Assembly: GCA_017302015.1 (NCBI GenBank)
Contig: JAFLEE010000032.1
Coordinates: 1 to 49,019 of the forward strand
DNA length: 49,019 nt
Direction: 5' to 3'
From: Spirochaetota bacterium
GTDB taxonomy: Bacteria > Spirochaetota > UBA12135 > COTS27 > JAFLEE01
The notes under the pieces were generated by a model. That model saw only the letters and a list, made by a program, of their open reading frames with translations, searched no databases and was not told the origin of the DNA. This document shows, one piece after another, positions 30,877-40,096 of the stretch (positions within the stretch are counted from its first letter, which is position 1; every line of letters begins with the position of its first letter). A program made the translations under genes and the position numbers.

Positions 30877-32952
30877 ATGGAACAGGAATCCGGACTCAAG
30901 ACCCTGCCGGGAGACGAGGTCCGCCAGATCCAGTGGGGTTTTTCCGACCGCTACGACCTCCAGATGCTGGTAGCCAATGCCCGGCGCGTGGCCCGGACCA
31001 TCGTGGCCAAGAACGTCGCCGAGGGCGAGCGCAATACCCACGAATGGACCAAGAAAAAGGCGGCCATGATCGACGCCTTTGACGAAGCCGGCCTCACAGC
31101 GGCCTTCATGGACGTCGAGCACGGCGGTTTCATCGACGGCCCCAAGAACCTGGCCCTGGCCCTCATGGCCTTCGAGATCAGCTGGGTCGACGGCGGCGCC
31201 GCCACGGCCGGCCTGGCCGGAAACCTGGCCCTTTCGCCCATCAACGAGTGCGGCACCCCCGAGCAACGCGCCCGCTATATGGGCGGCGCGGTGCCGGGGA
31301 AGGGCGGCAAGCTCCTGCGCGGTTCCTTCGACCTGACCGAGCCCCTGCCGTACGCCGGCGTCGACGGCAGCATGCTCAGCGGCACGATGCGCATCGAGAA
31401 GTGGGAGGAGGGCAAGGAGCCCATCCTCAAGATCGAGAAGCGCGGGCGCTTCATCACGAACATGGCCTACGCCAATTTCGTCACGGCCGCCGTGGGCTCG
31501 GCGGACGAGCGCATCAAGGGCTCGACCATGGTGATCCTCGAGGAGACCGACCCGGGCCTCTACGACCGGGGCGTCGCCACCAAGAAGATGACGCACCAGC
31601 TCTCCTCCACCCACGATCCCGTCTTCAGCCTGAGCGTCCCCGCCAGCCGCATCATCGGCGGCTACGATATCGTCGACGGCAAGATCGTCCCCCGCCTCGA
31701 CCACGGCTCCATCATCGAGGCCGTCTTTAGCCATACCCGGGTGACGGTGGGCATCATGACCGCCGCCAAGCTCCTCTCCGCGGTCGAGCCCCTCATCCGC
31801 TACCACCGCCAGCGCTACCGCGGCACGTCGGCCGACGACGTCGCCTCGCCCCGCTTCAAGCTCGGCATCCAGCAGAAGGAGGACGCCCAGCAGCGCCTGG
31901 CCGACATCTGGGCCGCGGGCGAGGCCATGTGCTCCCTCGGTTTCGCCGCCGCCCGCCTCTTCGACAAGATCGACGCCCTCGTGAAGATCCGCAAGGAGAT
32001 CCTCGCGAAGAAGGGCATCACCGGCGGCCGCGCCCTCTACAAGGAGACCAAGGCCATCGAAGCCCAGGCCATGGAATACCTCAAACTCGACGGCAGCCTC
32101 ACCGAGGCCCAGAAGGCCACCGACGCCAAGTACCGGGCCCTGAAGGAAGATCCCCTCATCCAGTTCGCCCTCCTCGATACCCTCGGCAACGTCTATTGCC
32201 CCGCGCCGAAATTGTGGAACACCGGCCACGGCACCAATATGATGCGCGAGGCGGTGGCCCTCATGGGCGGCTACGGCATCACCGAGGACGCCCCCGGCTA
32301 CCTCTGCAATAAGTGGGTCGACGGCCAACTCGAGGCCACCTACGAGGGCCCCGAGGTCGTCCAGCGCCGCCAGATCAGCCTCACCATGACCAACGAACTC
32401 TTCCTCGAGCAACTCCGCCTCGCGCTGGCGGAACTCGAGGCCATCCACCGGGAGATGCCCAACGTCGGGGCGGCGATCACGGCCCGCGCCGGCAAACTCT
32501 TCCTCTTCGCCCTCGATTACATGCAGAAGACCAACGACGCCACGGGCAAGAAGTATTTCCACGCCAACCGCCAGGGCGTCTCCTTCCCCCTGGCCGACGC
32601 CCTCGCCTGCCTCCTCGGCTCCGTGGAGCAAATCCGCGACCTCGTGCGACTCAAGAACGAGGGGCCCCAGAATCCCGTGGCCGCCGAATCCCTGCCCGGC
32701 CTCCTTCCCTTCATGGGCGACCTCTGCGTCATCCAGGCCCTCGACATGGCCGGCGAGGTCGAGAAGGTGCTCACCGAACTCATCTACGGCTATATGGCCG
32801 ACCCGGCTTCCGTGCGCACCACCCTCAAGGAGTACCAGGAACTCCGCCTCGCCTTGGAGGAATCCATGGCCGGCCAGCGCAGCGCCCGCGACCGCGCCGG
32901 CTACGCCCTCACCCAAGTCAGCATCCCCGAAGTGCTCGATTACCCCCAATAA
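30877..32952 (+). CDS. Acyl-CoA dehydrogenase (long, divergent)
   Basis: 691 residues, longer than the ~380-600 of common acyl-CoA dehydrogenases. Landmarks: FDEAGL and the middle-domain element FDLTEP (about 149-154, matching the family's F-LTEP-AGSD). Also present are the GHGTNMMREAVALMGGYGITED segment and the catalytic-base region EATYEGPEVVQRRQ, whose Glu in YEG is the family's active base. It should therefore oxidise acyl-CoA, or run in reverse as an enoyl-CoA reductase, passing electrons via FAD. Extra length lies in the middle (about 380-440) and at the C-terminal helical end. AGGAG precedes ATG 30877. It heads a four-gene operon with an ETF-QO-like protein and ETF beta and alpha, presumably its electron acceptors. 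Confidence 0.93.
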   Translation: MEQESGLKTLPGDEVRQIQWGFSDRYDLQMLVANARRVARTIVAKNVAEGERNTHEWTKKKAAMIDAFDEAGLTAAFMDVEHGGFIDGPKNLALALMAFEISWVDGGAATAGLAGNLALSPINECGTPEQRARYMGGAVPGKGGKLLRGSFDLTEPLPYAGVDGSMLSGTMRIEKWEEGKEPILKIEKRGRFITNMAYANFVTAAVGSADERIKGSTMVILEETDPGLYDRGVATKKMTHQLSSTHDPVFSLSVPASRIIGGYDIVDGKIVPRLDHGSIIEAVFSHTRVTVGIMTAAKLLSAVEPLIRYHRQRYRGTSADDVASPRFKLGIQQKEDAQQRLADIWAAGEAMCSLGFAAARLFDKIDALVKIRKEILAKKGITGGRALYKETKAIEAQAMEYLKLDGSLTEAQKATDAKYRALKEDPLIQFALLDTLGNVYCPAPKLWNTGHGTNMMREAVALMGGYGITEDAPGYLCNKWVDGQLEATYEGPEVVQRRQISLTMTNELFLEQLRLALAELEAIHREMPNVGAAITARAGKLFLFALDYMQKTNDATGKKYFHANRQGVSFPLADALACLLGSVEQIRDLVRLKNEGPQNPVAAESLPGLLPFMGDLCVIQALDMAGEVEKVLTELIYGYMADPASVRTTLKEYQELRLALEESMAGQRSARDRAGYALTQVSIPEVLDYPQ

Positions 32953-32970
32953 GGGCGAGCGGAACTCCCG

Positions 32971-34818
32971 ATGAGCGACACCAGCGTCGAACGCCAATCG
33001 ATGGAAGTGGACATCGCCTGCGTGGGCTTCGGCCCCGCCATGGGCGGTTTCCTCACCCACCTCTCCCGCGGGCTCAAGGCGGCCGAGGCGAGCGGGCCCA
33101 TCCAGAGCCCGACCATGCCGGGAGCACCCCCCACGGTCATCTGCTACGAGAAGGCCGAAGACCTCGCCCTCGGGGTCTCCGGCGTGGAGACCGAGGCCAA
33201 GGCCATCAAGTCCTCCTTCCCCGATTTTGATCCGGCTTCCGTGCCCATGACCACCTGGATCAAAAAAGAGAAGACCGTCTACCTGATGGATCCCTGGGGG
33301 GCGTCCCGCCGCCCGCTCCTCGTGCGCTTGGCCGACCCGATCCTGCGGCTCCTGGGGAAGAAGCACTCCTTCACCCTGCCGGTGAACCCGCCGTTCCTCC
33401 ACAAGAAGGGCGGCATCATCACCGCCCTCGGGCAATTCAACCAATGGGTCGCCGGCCAATTGATGGCCGAGGGCGCCGTGCAGATCTGGCCGTCGATGGC
33501 GGTGGAAGACCTGCTCCTCGAGAAGGACGCCGTCACCGGCGTGCGCCTGGCCGACCAGGGCGTCGATAAGGAGGGCAAGCCCGCCGAGGGCTTCATGCCC
33601 GGCATGGACATCAAGGCCAAACTCACCGTGGTGGGCGACGGGCCCATCGGGTCCATCGGGCGCAAGCTCAACGAGAAACTCGGCATGCCCGAGGGGCGCC
33701 ACCTGTGGGAGTGGGCCGTCGGTATGAAGTTCGTCGTGTCGCTCCCCGATGATTGCCCCCTCGAAGAGGGCACGGTCATCCATACCATCGGTTTCCCCGA
33801 GCCCGAGATCTTCGGGTTCTTCTACGTGATGCCGAACAAGATGGCCTCCATGGGCATCTTCGTCCCCTCGTGGATGCAGACGCCCGTGCGCACCTCCTAC
33901 CGCTACCTCCAGTATTGGATGCAGCACCCCTACCTCTGGCAGTACGTCAAAGGGGGGAAGGTGAGCAGCTTCGGCGCCAAATCCCTCCTCGAGTCGGGCA
34001 TCGAGGGCGAGCCCCATCTGGTGGGCGACGGCTTCGCGCGCATCGGCGAGGGATCCGGCACGACGAACATCCTCACCAATTCGGGCGTCGACGAGGCGTG
34101 GGCCAGCGGCCGCCTCCTGGCCGATGCCGTGCTCGAACTCTTAAAATCGGGCCAGCCGTTCACCCGGGAGAACCTCGACAAGACCTATGTCGCCAGCCGC
34201 CGCCGCAGCGCCATCGAGAAGGGCACCCGCAAGGCCCGCCATAGCCGCGACGGCTTCCGCCGCGGGTTCCTCCCCGGCATGGTGGGCATGGCGCTCGCCG
34301 GCTTCACCGGAGGGCTCCTCTATGTGCCCTCCCGGGAGAAGGCCCCCCACGACATGCTCATTGACCTCGAGCGGTACTACCGCGACCGCATCCCCGCCGC
34401 GGAACTCCGCGCCATGGAGGCCGAATGCCTCCAGAAGGGCGGCACCCTGTGGGAGAAGATCCTCCCCCGCCTGGGCTGGCCCGAGGTCGTCTTCGACGGC
34501 GCGCTCCTCATCTCCCACCAAGACGCGCTCCTCCTCGGCGGCAAGGTCCAGGCGGTCCACGGCTACCGCGACCACGTCCTCTTCGACGATCCCGCCGCCT
34601 GCGAGGCCTGCCGCACCAAATCCTGCGTGGAGATCTGCTCCGGCCAGGCCATCGCCCGGGTGGAGGGCCGTCCGGTCCCCGCGTTCGACCGGGAAAAATG
34701 CGTCCATTGCGGCGCCTGCATCTGGGGCTGCGCCCGCGGCGGGCGGGGCGACCTCGCTATCGATTCCAATATCGCGTTCCTGGGGGTCCCCGGCGGGCTC
34801 CATTCCGCCGAGAACTGA
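32971..34818 (+). CDS. ETF:quinone oxidoreductase-like flavoprotein with two-cluster ferredoxin tail (FixC/FixX-like)
   Basis: 615 residues. FAD-binding GFGPAMGG at about 19-26, then LGVSGVETEAKAIKSSFPDFD, matching the ETF-QO element after the FAD site. GDGPIGSIGRKLNEKLG (about 225-241) and the GDGFARIGEGSGTTNILTNSGVDEA segment also fit ETF-QO. A hydrophobic stretch near 430-455 (GMVGMALAGFTGGLLY) may dip into the membrane. The C-terminus has eight cysteines in the two-cluster ferredoxin pattern: Cys544-x2-Cys547-x4-Cys552-x3-Cys556 and Cys577-x2-Cys580-x2-Cys583-x3-Cys587. Common ETF-QO has one [4Fe-4S]. It should pass electrons between ETF and quinone, or another carrier. 18 bases follow the dehydrogenase stop. 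Confidence 0.9.
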   Translation: MSDTSVERQSMEVDIACVGFGPAMGGFLTHLSRGLKAAEASGPIQSPTMPGAPPTVICYEKAEDLALGVSGVETEAKAIKSSFPDFDPASVPMTTWIKKEKTVYLMDPWGASRRPLLVRLADPILRLLGKKHSFTLPVNPPFLHKKGGIITALGQFNQWVAGQLMAEGAVQIWPSMAVEDLLLEKDAVTGVRLADQGVDKEGKPAEGFMPGMDIKAKLTVVGDGPIGSIGRKLNEKLGMPEGRHLWEWAVGMKFVVSLPDDCPLEEGTVIHTIGFPEPEIFGFFYVMPNKMASMGIFVPSWMQTPVRTSYRYLQYWMQHPYLWQYVKGGKVSSFGAKSLLESGIEGEPHLVGDGFARIGEGSGTTNILTNSGVDEAWASGRLLADAVLELLKSGQPFTRENLDKTYVASRRRSAIEKGTRKARHSRDGFRRGFLPGMVGMALAGFTGGLLYVPSREKAPHDMLIDLERYYRDRIPAAELRAMEAECLQKGGTLWEKILPRLGWPEVVFDGALLISHQDALLLGGKVQAVHGYRDHVLFDDPAACEACRTKSCVEICSGQAIARVEGRPVPAFDREKCVHCGACIWGCARGGRGDLAIDSNIAFLGVPGGLHSAEN

Positions 34819-34857
34819 TCCCCCCTGATCCCATTCCCAAGGCACGGAGACCCAGCC

Positions 34858-35685
34858 ATGAGCATCGATCACACCTACCACCTCGTCATCTGCGGCAGCG
34901 TGGTGCCCGACCCGCTGCAGAGCCTCGAGCCGGTCGTCACCCAGGGCAAGCCCGGGCTCAAGAACGAGCTCATGCTGCCCATGGTGCTCGATCCCTTCGT
35001 GAACCATAGCCTCAACGAAGCCGCCAAATTGCGCGAGGCCACGAAAGACACCCAGGTGCACCTGGTGGCCGTGGGGCCCAAGGCCAAGCTCCAGCAGCTC
35101 ATGATGGTCCTGGCCCAGAAGACGGCCTTCAATCTCGTCGCCGTCGACGCCCCCGCCGGCGGTTTCATCGATTCCCACACCGTGGCGGCCGCCCTGGCCG
35201 AGGCGATCAAGGCCATCCCCGGGCTCGACCTCCAGAAGACCCTCGTCTTCGGCGGCTGGAGTTCGGCTTCCCGCGCCAGCGGCACCACGCTCCAATTGGT
35301 GGGGGAGAAACTCGGCATCACCGAGCAATTTTTCGGGGTGGACCGGCTCACCCCCGCCGCCGACGGCGGCTTCACCGTGCTCGAGCGCGTGGAAGCGGGC
35401 CAGCACCTCGAGACCCAAGTCGCCGGGGCCCCCGCCGTCATCGGCTGGGCCACGGGTGAACTCCCCGAACTCCCCAATAACCCGAAGATCGGGATGATGA
35501 ACATGGCCAAGATCATGCCGGCCATCGGCAAGGCCAAGGCCGTCGACCTCGCCTCGGCCGGCTTCAGCGTCGTCGACACGGCCCTCCCCGCGGAGAAGCG
35601 CCAGACGCGGGTCGTGAAGGATATGCCCGCCGCCGCGGTCGCCGCCGAAATCAAAGAGTGGATCGCCTCCGGCAAGGCCGGCTGA
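34858..35685 (+). CDS. etfB: Electron transfer flavoprotein beta subunit (divergent)
   Basis: 275 residues. The order of family elements is retained: DPFVNHSLNEAAKLRE (the NP-DE-ALEEA element), VHLVAVGPKAKLQQLMMVLA, then TLVFGGWSSASRASGTTLQLVGEKLGI and the APAVIGWATGELPELPNNPKIGMMNMAKIMPAI element. The DGDTGQVG segment that binds AMP in typical ETF beta is replaced (SSASRASGTT), so the nucleotide site is altered. It forms a heterodimer with the alpha subunit encoded 29 bases later and takes electrons from the dehydrogenase. GGAG precedes the start. Confidence 0.87.
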   Translation: MSIDHTYHLVICGSVVPDPLQSLEPVVTQGKPGLKNELMLPMVLDPFVNHSLNEAAKLREATKDTQVHLVAVGPKAKLQQLMMVLAQKTAFNLVAVDAPAGGFIDSHTVAAALAEAIKAIPGLDLQKTLVFGGWSSASRASGTTLQLVGEKLGITEQFFGVDRLTPAADGGFTVLERVEAGQHLETQVAGAPAVIGWATGELPELPNNPKIGMMNMAKIMPAIGKAKAVDLASAGFSVVDTALPAEKRQTRVVKDMPAAAVAAEIKEWIASGKAG

Positions 35686-35714
35686 GCGCACATCATCCCA
35701 CAGGAATGCACCCC

Positions 35715-36728
35715 ATGGAATCCATCCTCGTCATCATCGACGCCGAAGAAGACAAGCCCCTCTCCGGCCAGGCCCTCGAGACCCTCGGCGCCGCCGCCGC
35801 GCTTTCCGCTATCGTCAAGAAGGAGATCTCCGTCGGCCTCGTGGGCAGCGGCGATCTTTCGAAGGTCGCCACCGCTCTCGCCGGCGCCGCGGCGAAGGCC
35901 TTCACGTTCTCCGACGCGGCCCTCAAGGACCCCGGCTACGCCCGGGACGCCTTCGCGGCGGCGAAGCTCGTGAAGGCCTCGGGCGCCGCCTGGGTGCTCG
36001 CCCCCGCCTCTTCCCGCTGGAGCCGGGCCCTTCCGGGCGCGGCGGAACGCTGCGGCGGCAAGGTCGACACCCACATCACCTCCTTCGAGGAGAAGGGCGG
36101 CAAGGCCGCCGCCGGGCGTTGGTACTATCGCCAGCGCATCTTCGGGAAGATCCTGCGCGAGCAGGGCCCCTGGTTCATGACTATCGAAACCGGCTCGTTC
36201 CCCAAGGCCGCCGTGGGCGTCGGGGCCGCGCCCGCCGTGACGCCGGTGGCCGAGGCGCTCCCCGCCTCCCGGTCCAAGGTGCTGGGCTTGCGCAGCCTCT
36301 CCGGCGGCAAGCAGACCATCAAGCCCGACGCCGAACTCCTCCTCGTCGCCGGCGCCGGCTGGACGAAGACCCAGAAAGACGGCGTCAAGCACGCGAAAGA
36401 GGCCGAGGGCCTCATCCTCGCCTTCCTCGAGAAGTACGGCGCGTCCCTGGGCAGCAGCAAGGCGGCCACCGACCTCGCGGCCGAGGGCGGCGAAGCCCTC
36501 ACCTTCATGACCCAACTCCACCAGGTCGGCCAGACGGGCGCCAGCCCGCGCCACGCCAAGGGCCTGGCGACCTGCTGCTTCGGCGAAGAGCCCCATGTCG
36601 TCGGTTGGCGCTTCATCAACGAGCGGCGGGCCATCGACCTCAACGCCAATTGCGGCTGGGCCCAGGGCAAGGCAGACGTCCTCTACGTGGCGGACGTCTT
36701 CGAGGTCTTCAAGGAATTGGCGAAGTAG
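35715..36728 (+). CDS. etfA: Electron transfer flavoprotein alpha subunit (divergent)
   Basis: 337 residues. N-terminal ESILVIIDAEEDKPLSGQALETLGAA is the normal ETF alpha start. The FAD domain keeps HQVGQTG, and a Gly-x3-His (FGEEPHVVG) lies where the usual SGAIQHLAG falls. The end ADVLYVADVFEVFKEL matches the family's ADYGIVGDLFEVVPEL. Changes are Lys for Arg in GSSKAATD (normally GASRAAVD) and loss of the Ser in SGAIQH, both of which touch the flavin in known ETFs, so the flavin potential may differ. AGGA precedes ATG 35715; an ATG nine bases upstream is an alternative. It is the last gene of the operon, ending three bases from a convergent gene. Confidence 0.87.
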   Translation: MESILVIIDAEEDKPLSGQALETLGAAAALSAIVKKEISVGLVGSGDLSKVATALAGAAAKAFTFSDAALKDPGYARDAFAAAKLVKASGAAWVLAPASSRWSRALPGAAERCGGKVDTHITSFEEKGGKAAAGRWYYRQRIFGKILREQGPWFMTIETGSFPKAAVGVGAAPAVTPVAEALPASRSKVLGLRSLSGGKQTIKPDAELLLVAGAGWTKTQKDGVKHAKEAEGLILAFLEKYGASLGSSKAATDLAAEGGEALTFMTQLHQVGQTGASPRHAKGLATCCFGEEPHVVGWRFINERRAIDLNANCGWAQGKADVLYVADVFEVFKELAK

Positions 36729-36731
36729 GTT

Positions 36732-37757
36732 TTAGCCCGCCCGGGCTTCCATGAGTTGGATCAGTTCGTCGCGGATCTTGTATCGCCCGTAGAACTCCAC
36801 GAGTTTCTTCAGGAGATCTTTGTTCTGCTGGTTCACGGCCTGGGTGAAGACCTTCTTGATGCCGAGGTAGCCCTGGGCGCGGTTCTTGGGGAAGAGTTCG
36901 GCGTAGAACTCGAAGGCGTCGTCCCACTTGTTCATCTGGGCGTAGAGGCCGCCGAGGTAGTCGATGGCCTGCTGGCGGTCGGGCCACCGGCGCAAGAGGT
37001 CGCGCAGCGTGCCGATGGCGAGGAAGCCCATGCCCGATTGCTGGTAGGCATCGGCCATGAGGAAGGTGTACTGGGCCTTCTGCTCGTCGCTTAAGTTGGT
37101 GTTCCCGGTGAGGAGGATCTCGTAGACCGCCGCCGCCTCGCGGAATTGGCCGAGGTCGCGCAGGATGCCCGCCTGGAGATCGCGTAGGAGGCGGTTATTC
37201 GGGTTGGCCCGCACCCCGCTCTCCACCAATTGGAGGGCGCGGGCGTTGTCGCCCAGATCGAGGTAGAGGGATGCCAGGGCCTGCCACGCGTCGCTGCTTT
37301 GGGTATTCGTGGCGAAGATGAGGCGGTACTGCTCCTCGGCTTGCTTGTAGAGGCCGAGTTTTTTGCAGGTATCGCCCACCAGGAGGAGGGTGTCTTCGTC
37401 GAGGGGATCGATGGCCAAGTAAGCCCGGAAGACCTCGAGGGCCGCGACATAATTGTCGAAACTGAAGAAGATCTTCCCCAGATTGTGGTAGGAGTCCTTG
37501 AAGGTCGGGGCCAGGGCCATGACCTTGCGGTAATAGCCGATGGATTCGCCCACCTTCTCCATCCGGTAATTGACGTTGGCGAGATTGTAGTAGATGAGGG
37601 CCTGGTTCTCCCCGGAATTGAGCGCCTGCTTATAGAGGAACTCCGCCTTCTTCAGGTTGCCGTCGAGGTAGGCCCGATTGGCCGCGTCGAGGAGCGCGTT
37701 GGCCGCGGCCCAGGGGGCCGAGAAGAGGAGGAGGGCGAGGAGCGCGCGGCGGGCCAT
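36732..37757 (-). CDS. Exported TPR-repeat protein
   Basis: 341 residues: signal peptide (ARRALLALLLFSAPWAAA, 2-19) followed by about seven TPR units (for example LLDAANRAYLDGNLKKAEFLYKQAL, ALIYYNLANVNYRMEKVGESIGYYRKVMAL, YHNLGKIFFSFDNYVAALEVFRAYLAID). TPR proteins hold partners; no catalytic domain is present. The gene follows the acyltransferase-lipase fusion by 36 bases on the same strand, so it may assist envelope lipid handling. Its end converges with etfA with only three bases between the stops. Confidence 0.85.
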   Translation of the reverse strand: MARRALLALLLFSAPWAAANALLDAANRAYLDGNLKKAEFLYKQALNSGENQALIYYNLANVNYRMEKVGESIGYYRKVMALAPTFKDSYHNLGKIFFSFDNYVAALEVFRAYLAIDPLDEDTLLLVGDTCKKLGLYKQAEEQYRLIFATNTQSSDAWQALASLYLDLGDNARALQLVESGVRANPNNRLLRDLQAGILRDLGQFREAAAVYEILLTGNTNLSDEQKAQYTFLMADAYQQSGMGFLAIGTLRDLLRRWPDRQQAIDYLGGLYAQMNKWDDAFEFYAELFPKNRAQGYLGIKKVFTQAVNQQNKDLLKKLVEFYGRYKIRDELIQLMEARAG

Positions 37758-37793
37758 GGCGTTAATTTATTCCGAAACCCCAATGGGTGCAAC

Positions 37794-39965
37794 TCACCGG
37801 TCCATCTCCTTGAGGAAGGCCAGCACGGGGCGGAAGACGGCCTCATGCCCCGGGGGGCGCACGAGCACGTGCCGGTCGGCCTCGGGTTCGTGGAGTTCCT
37901 TCAGGGGGGAGCGGATGCGATCGAAGATGAGGCGCCCGCTCTTCGGGTTCACCACGGGATCGTGCTTTGCTTGGATGACCAGGGCGGGAAGGCGCACCGA
38001 GGGCAGGGCCTTCGCCGTCACCTTCATGAGCCGCTCGAGTTCGGCCACCGCGGCGATGGGATGGCGGCGGTAATTGGTCTCGGGGAACTCGGGCGGCGTG
38101 TCGAGGTACTCGAGGCGGCCCTTCTGCAGGTGGAGGCGCGTGAGGAGGCGGTTCCAGAGGTGCAGGGCGGGGACGAGGTGGGTCTTGAAATCGGCGAGTT
38201 TCAGGGCGGCGTTCACCGTGAAGATGCCCCGCAGGCGCTCGCGTTTCCTGGCGGCGGCGAGGAGGGCGAGGAGGCCCCCGGTGGAGAAGCCCCCCACCAC
38301 CACCCGGCTGCAGCAGCCCGAGACGATGGCGCAGCCGCGGCCCACCGCGTCATACCATTCCCGCCAGGTCGCCTTGGCGAGGTCTTCCGGCGTGGTGCCG
38401 TGGCCCTTGAGCCTCACGCCGTAGACGGTGAACCCCTCGGCGTGGAGGAAGGCCGCCAATTCCCGGATCTCCCCGGGGGAGGCCTTGTAGCCGTGGACGA
38501 GGACGATGCCCGTTCTCCGGTGCCCCTCGAGGAAGAAGGGGGCGCCATATTCCTTGCCGATGGAGTCCGCCTGGCGGTAGGAGAGCCCGTAGTCGCGCTC
38601 GTAGAGGGCCCGGTCGCGCTCCAGGAGGGTCCGATGGAGTTGGCGCGCCAGATGTTCGGGTTCCCGGTTGATGAAGCCCCGCAGCCGCGCCTGGAGGGCG
38701 GTGAGGGGCTTGACCTCGTTGGCGATGACCCGTAGCGTGCCCACGAGGCGCTCCCGGTGGAAGGCCGCGGTGCGTTCGAGGGCGCTCCGGCGGATCTGCC
38801 ACCGCGAGCCGCTCATCCCGAGCACCTCCTCCTGGACTGCGAGCAGGAAGATATCGGCGAACGGCGGGAAATCCTCCAGGGAGAGGAGGGCGTCGAGGGA
38901 TGGTTCCTCCAGGGTCCAGTGGAGGCGCAGGCCGGCCTCCCGGGCCCAGCAGGCGGCGAGGAAGATCGCGGCCTGGAGCTGGGGCAGGGTGAGGGTTTTC
39001 GAGCGGCAGAGGAAGAGGGCGCTGGCGAAGAGATGGTCGAGGTTGAGGGTCACCGCGTGGTAGACCCAGCCCATGAGCTGGTCGGTGAGGGGCCGGGCGA
39101 GGAGGCGGGTGATGAGATCGCTGCGGGTCTCCGTGGGGAGGATGGGCAGGTCTTTGAGGAAGCGTCCCCGGGATTGGAGGAAGGATCGCACCTCCACCGG
39201 TTCCCCGATGGCGACATCGACGTCGCCCTTCAGGAGGATATTGCCCTCGATGGTGAGTTCCTCCTCCATGCGTTCGGAGACCTGCTTGAGCAGGCGGTGG
39301 GTGAAGTGGAGGAGGGCGTTGGGGTGGGGGCGAATGGGATAGAAGGTGAGGTTCACCGGGACCAGCACGGTATCAAGCGGCGCGAGGTCGCCGGCGGTGC
39401 GGATGTCGAGGATCTTCTGGTAATAGGCCACCCGCTCGGTGCGCCCCCGCCGGGCGTTCTCGAGGAAGTCGTCTTTATAGAGCACCGATTTCAGGGCCAT
39501 CACCGCGGCGCCCGTATGGGGCGGGTGGGGGGCGCCGTCCTCCTCCGCTTGGATGACGAAATGGCGGCCGTGCATGATGCGCTTGTCCTTCACCATCACC
39601 CCCTCGGGGTAGATGAGCCACGACCACACGCCCTTCATGAGGTCGGAGATGATGGCCTTATTGCGCAGCGGCGAGCCCGTGCTCATGGTGCCCATGCTCG
39701 CCATGAAGCGCCCCAGGTGGCCCACGAAGAGCCCCTTCCAGGCCAGGCTGCGCACCGGGCGGCGGGCGTACTTCCACAGGATCCACGGCATGATGACCGT
39801 CTCGAAGCGTGTGAAATGGTTGACCACGAAGAGGGCCGGGTTCGCCGGGATGCGGTCTAAGCCGTGGACGCGGATGCGCGTTCCCAGGAATTTCCGCAGG
39901 AGGCGGATGAGCATGCCGGCGGCCTTGAAGAGGCGCCCGGGGCGGTCGGGTCCGGTTTCTGCCAT
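37794..39965 (-). CDS. Acyltransferase (PlsC-type)-alpha/beta hydrolase fusion
   Basis: 723 residues in two enzyme parts. The N-terminal part (about 15-260) resembles PlsC/GPAT acyltransferases: VVNHFTRFET, in which His50-x4-Glu55 stands for the usual HX4D, and WLIYPEGVMVKDKR (Glu120) stands for the FPEGT block. A helical linker (about 270-470) follows. The C-terminal part (about 480-723) is a monoglyceride-lipase-like alpha/beta hydrolase: VLVHGYKASPGE oxyanion loop, VYGVRLKGHG, nucleophile Ser560 in GGFSTGG, Asp668 in QAKHDPVV and His698 in DRHVLVRP. Thus acyl removal and acyl transfer on glycerolipids may be joined in one chain. The start at 39965 is preferred (GAGCGAG before it) over 40031. 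Confidence 0.87.
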   Translation of the reverse strand: MAETGPDRPGRLFKAAGMLIRLLRKFLGTRIRVHGLDRIPANPALFVVNHFTRFETVIMPWILWKYARRPVRSLAWKGLFVGHLGRFMASMGTMSTGSPLRNKAIISDLMKGVWSWLIYPEGVMVKDKRIMHGRHFVIQAEEDGAPHPPHTGAAVMALKSVLYKDDFLENARRGRTERVAYYQKILDIRTAGDLAPLDTVLVPVNLTFYPIRPHPNALLHFTHRLLKQVSERMEEELTIEGNILLKGDVDVAIGEPVEVRSFLQSRGRFLKDLPILPTETRSDLITRLLARPLTDQLMGWVYHAVTLNLDHLFASALFLCRSKTLTLPQLQAAIFLAACWAREAGLRLHWTLEEPSLDALLSLEDFPPFADIFLLAVQEEVLGMSGSRWQIRRSALERTAAFHRERLVGTLRVIANEVKPLTALQARLRGFINREPEHLARQLHRTLLERDRALYERDYGLSYRQADSIGKEYGAPFFLEGHRRTGIVLVHGYKASPGEIRELAAFLHAEGFTVYGVRLKGHGTTPEDLAKATWREWYDAVGRGCAIVSGCCSRVVVGGFSTGGLLALLAAARKRERLRGIFTVNAALKLADFKTHLVPALHLWNRLLTRLHLQKGRLEYLDTPPEFPETNYRRHPIAAVAELERLMKVTAKALPSVRLPALVIQAKHDPVVNPKSGRLIFDRIRSPLKELHEPEADRHVLVRPPGHEAVFRPVLAFLKEMDR

Positions 39966-40096
39966 GGAGACTCGCTCTGACTTGGGTTCATGGGCGGCCC
40001 CCGATGGGCCGCGCGCTTGGGATTGAACCATGGACGGCGCCCGGGAAGCGCCCCCTCGCGCTTTAGCAATTAATCCCCGGCAACTGCGAGGGTGCG

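Noticed and set aside
30676-34017. 1113-codon minus-strand frame opposite the dehydrogenase and ETF-QO genes
   Set aside because: It runs through two well-supported plus-strand genes and gives a low-complexity His/Gly/Glu product; antisense artefact of GC-rich codons.
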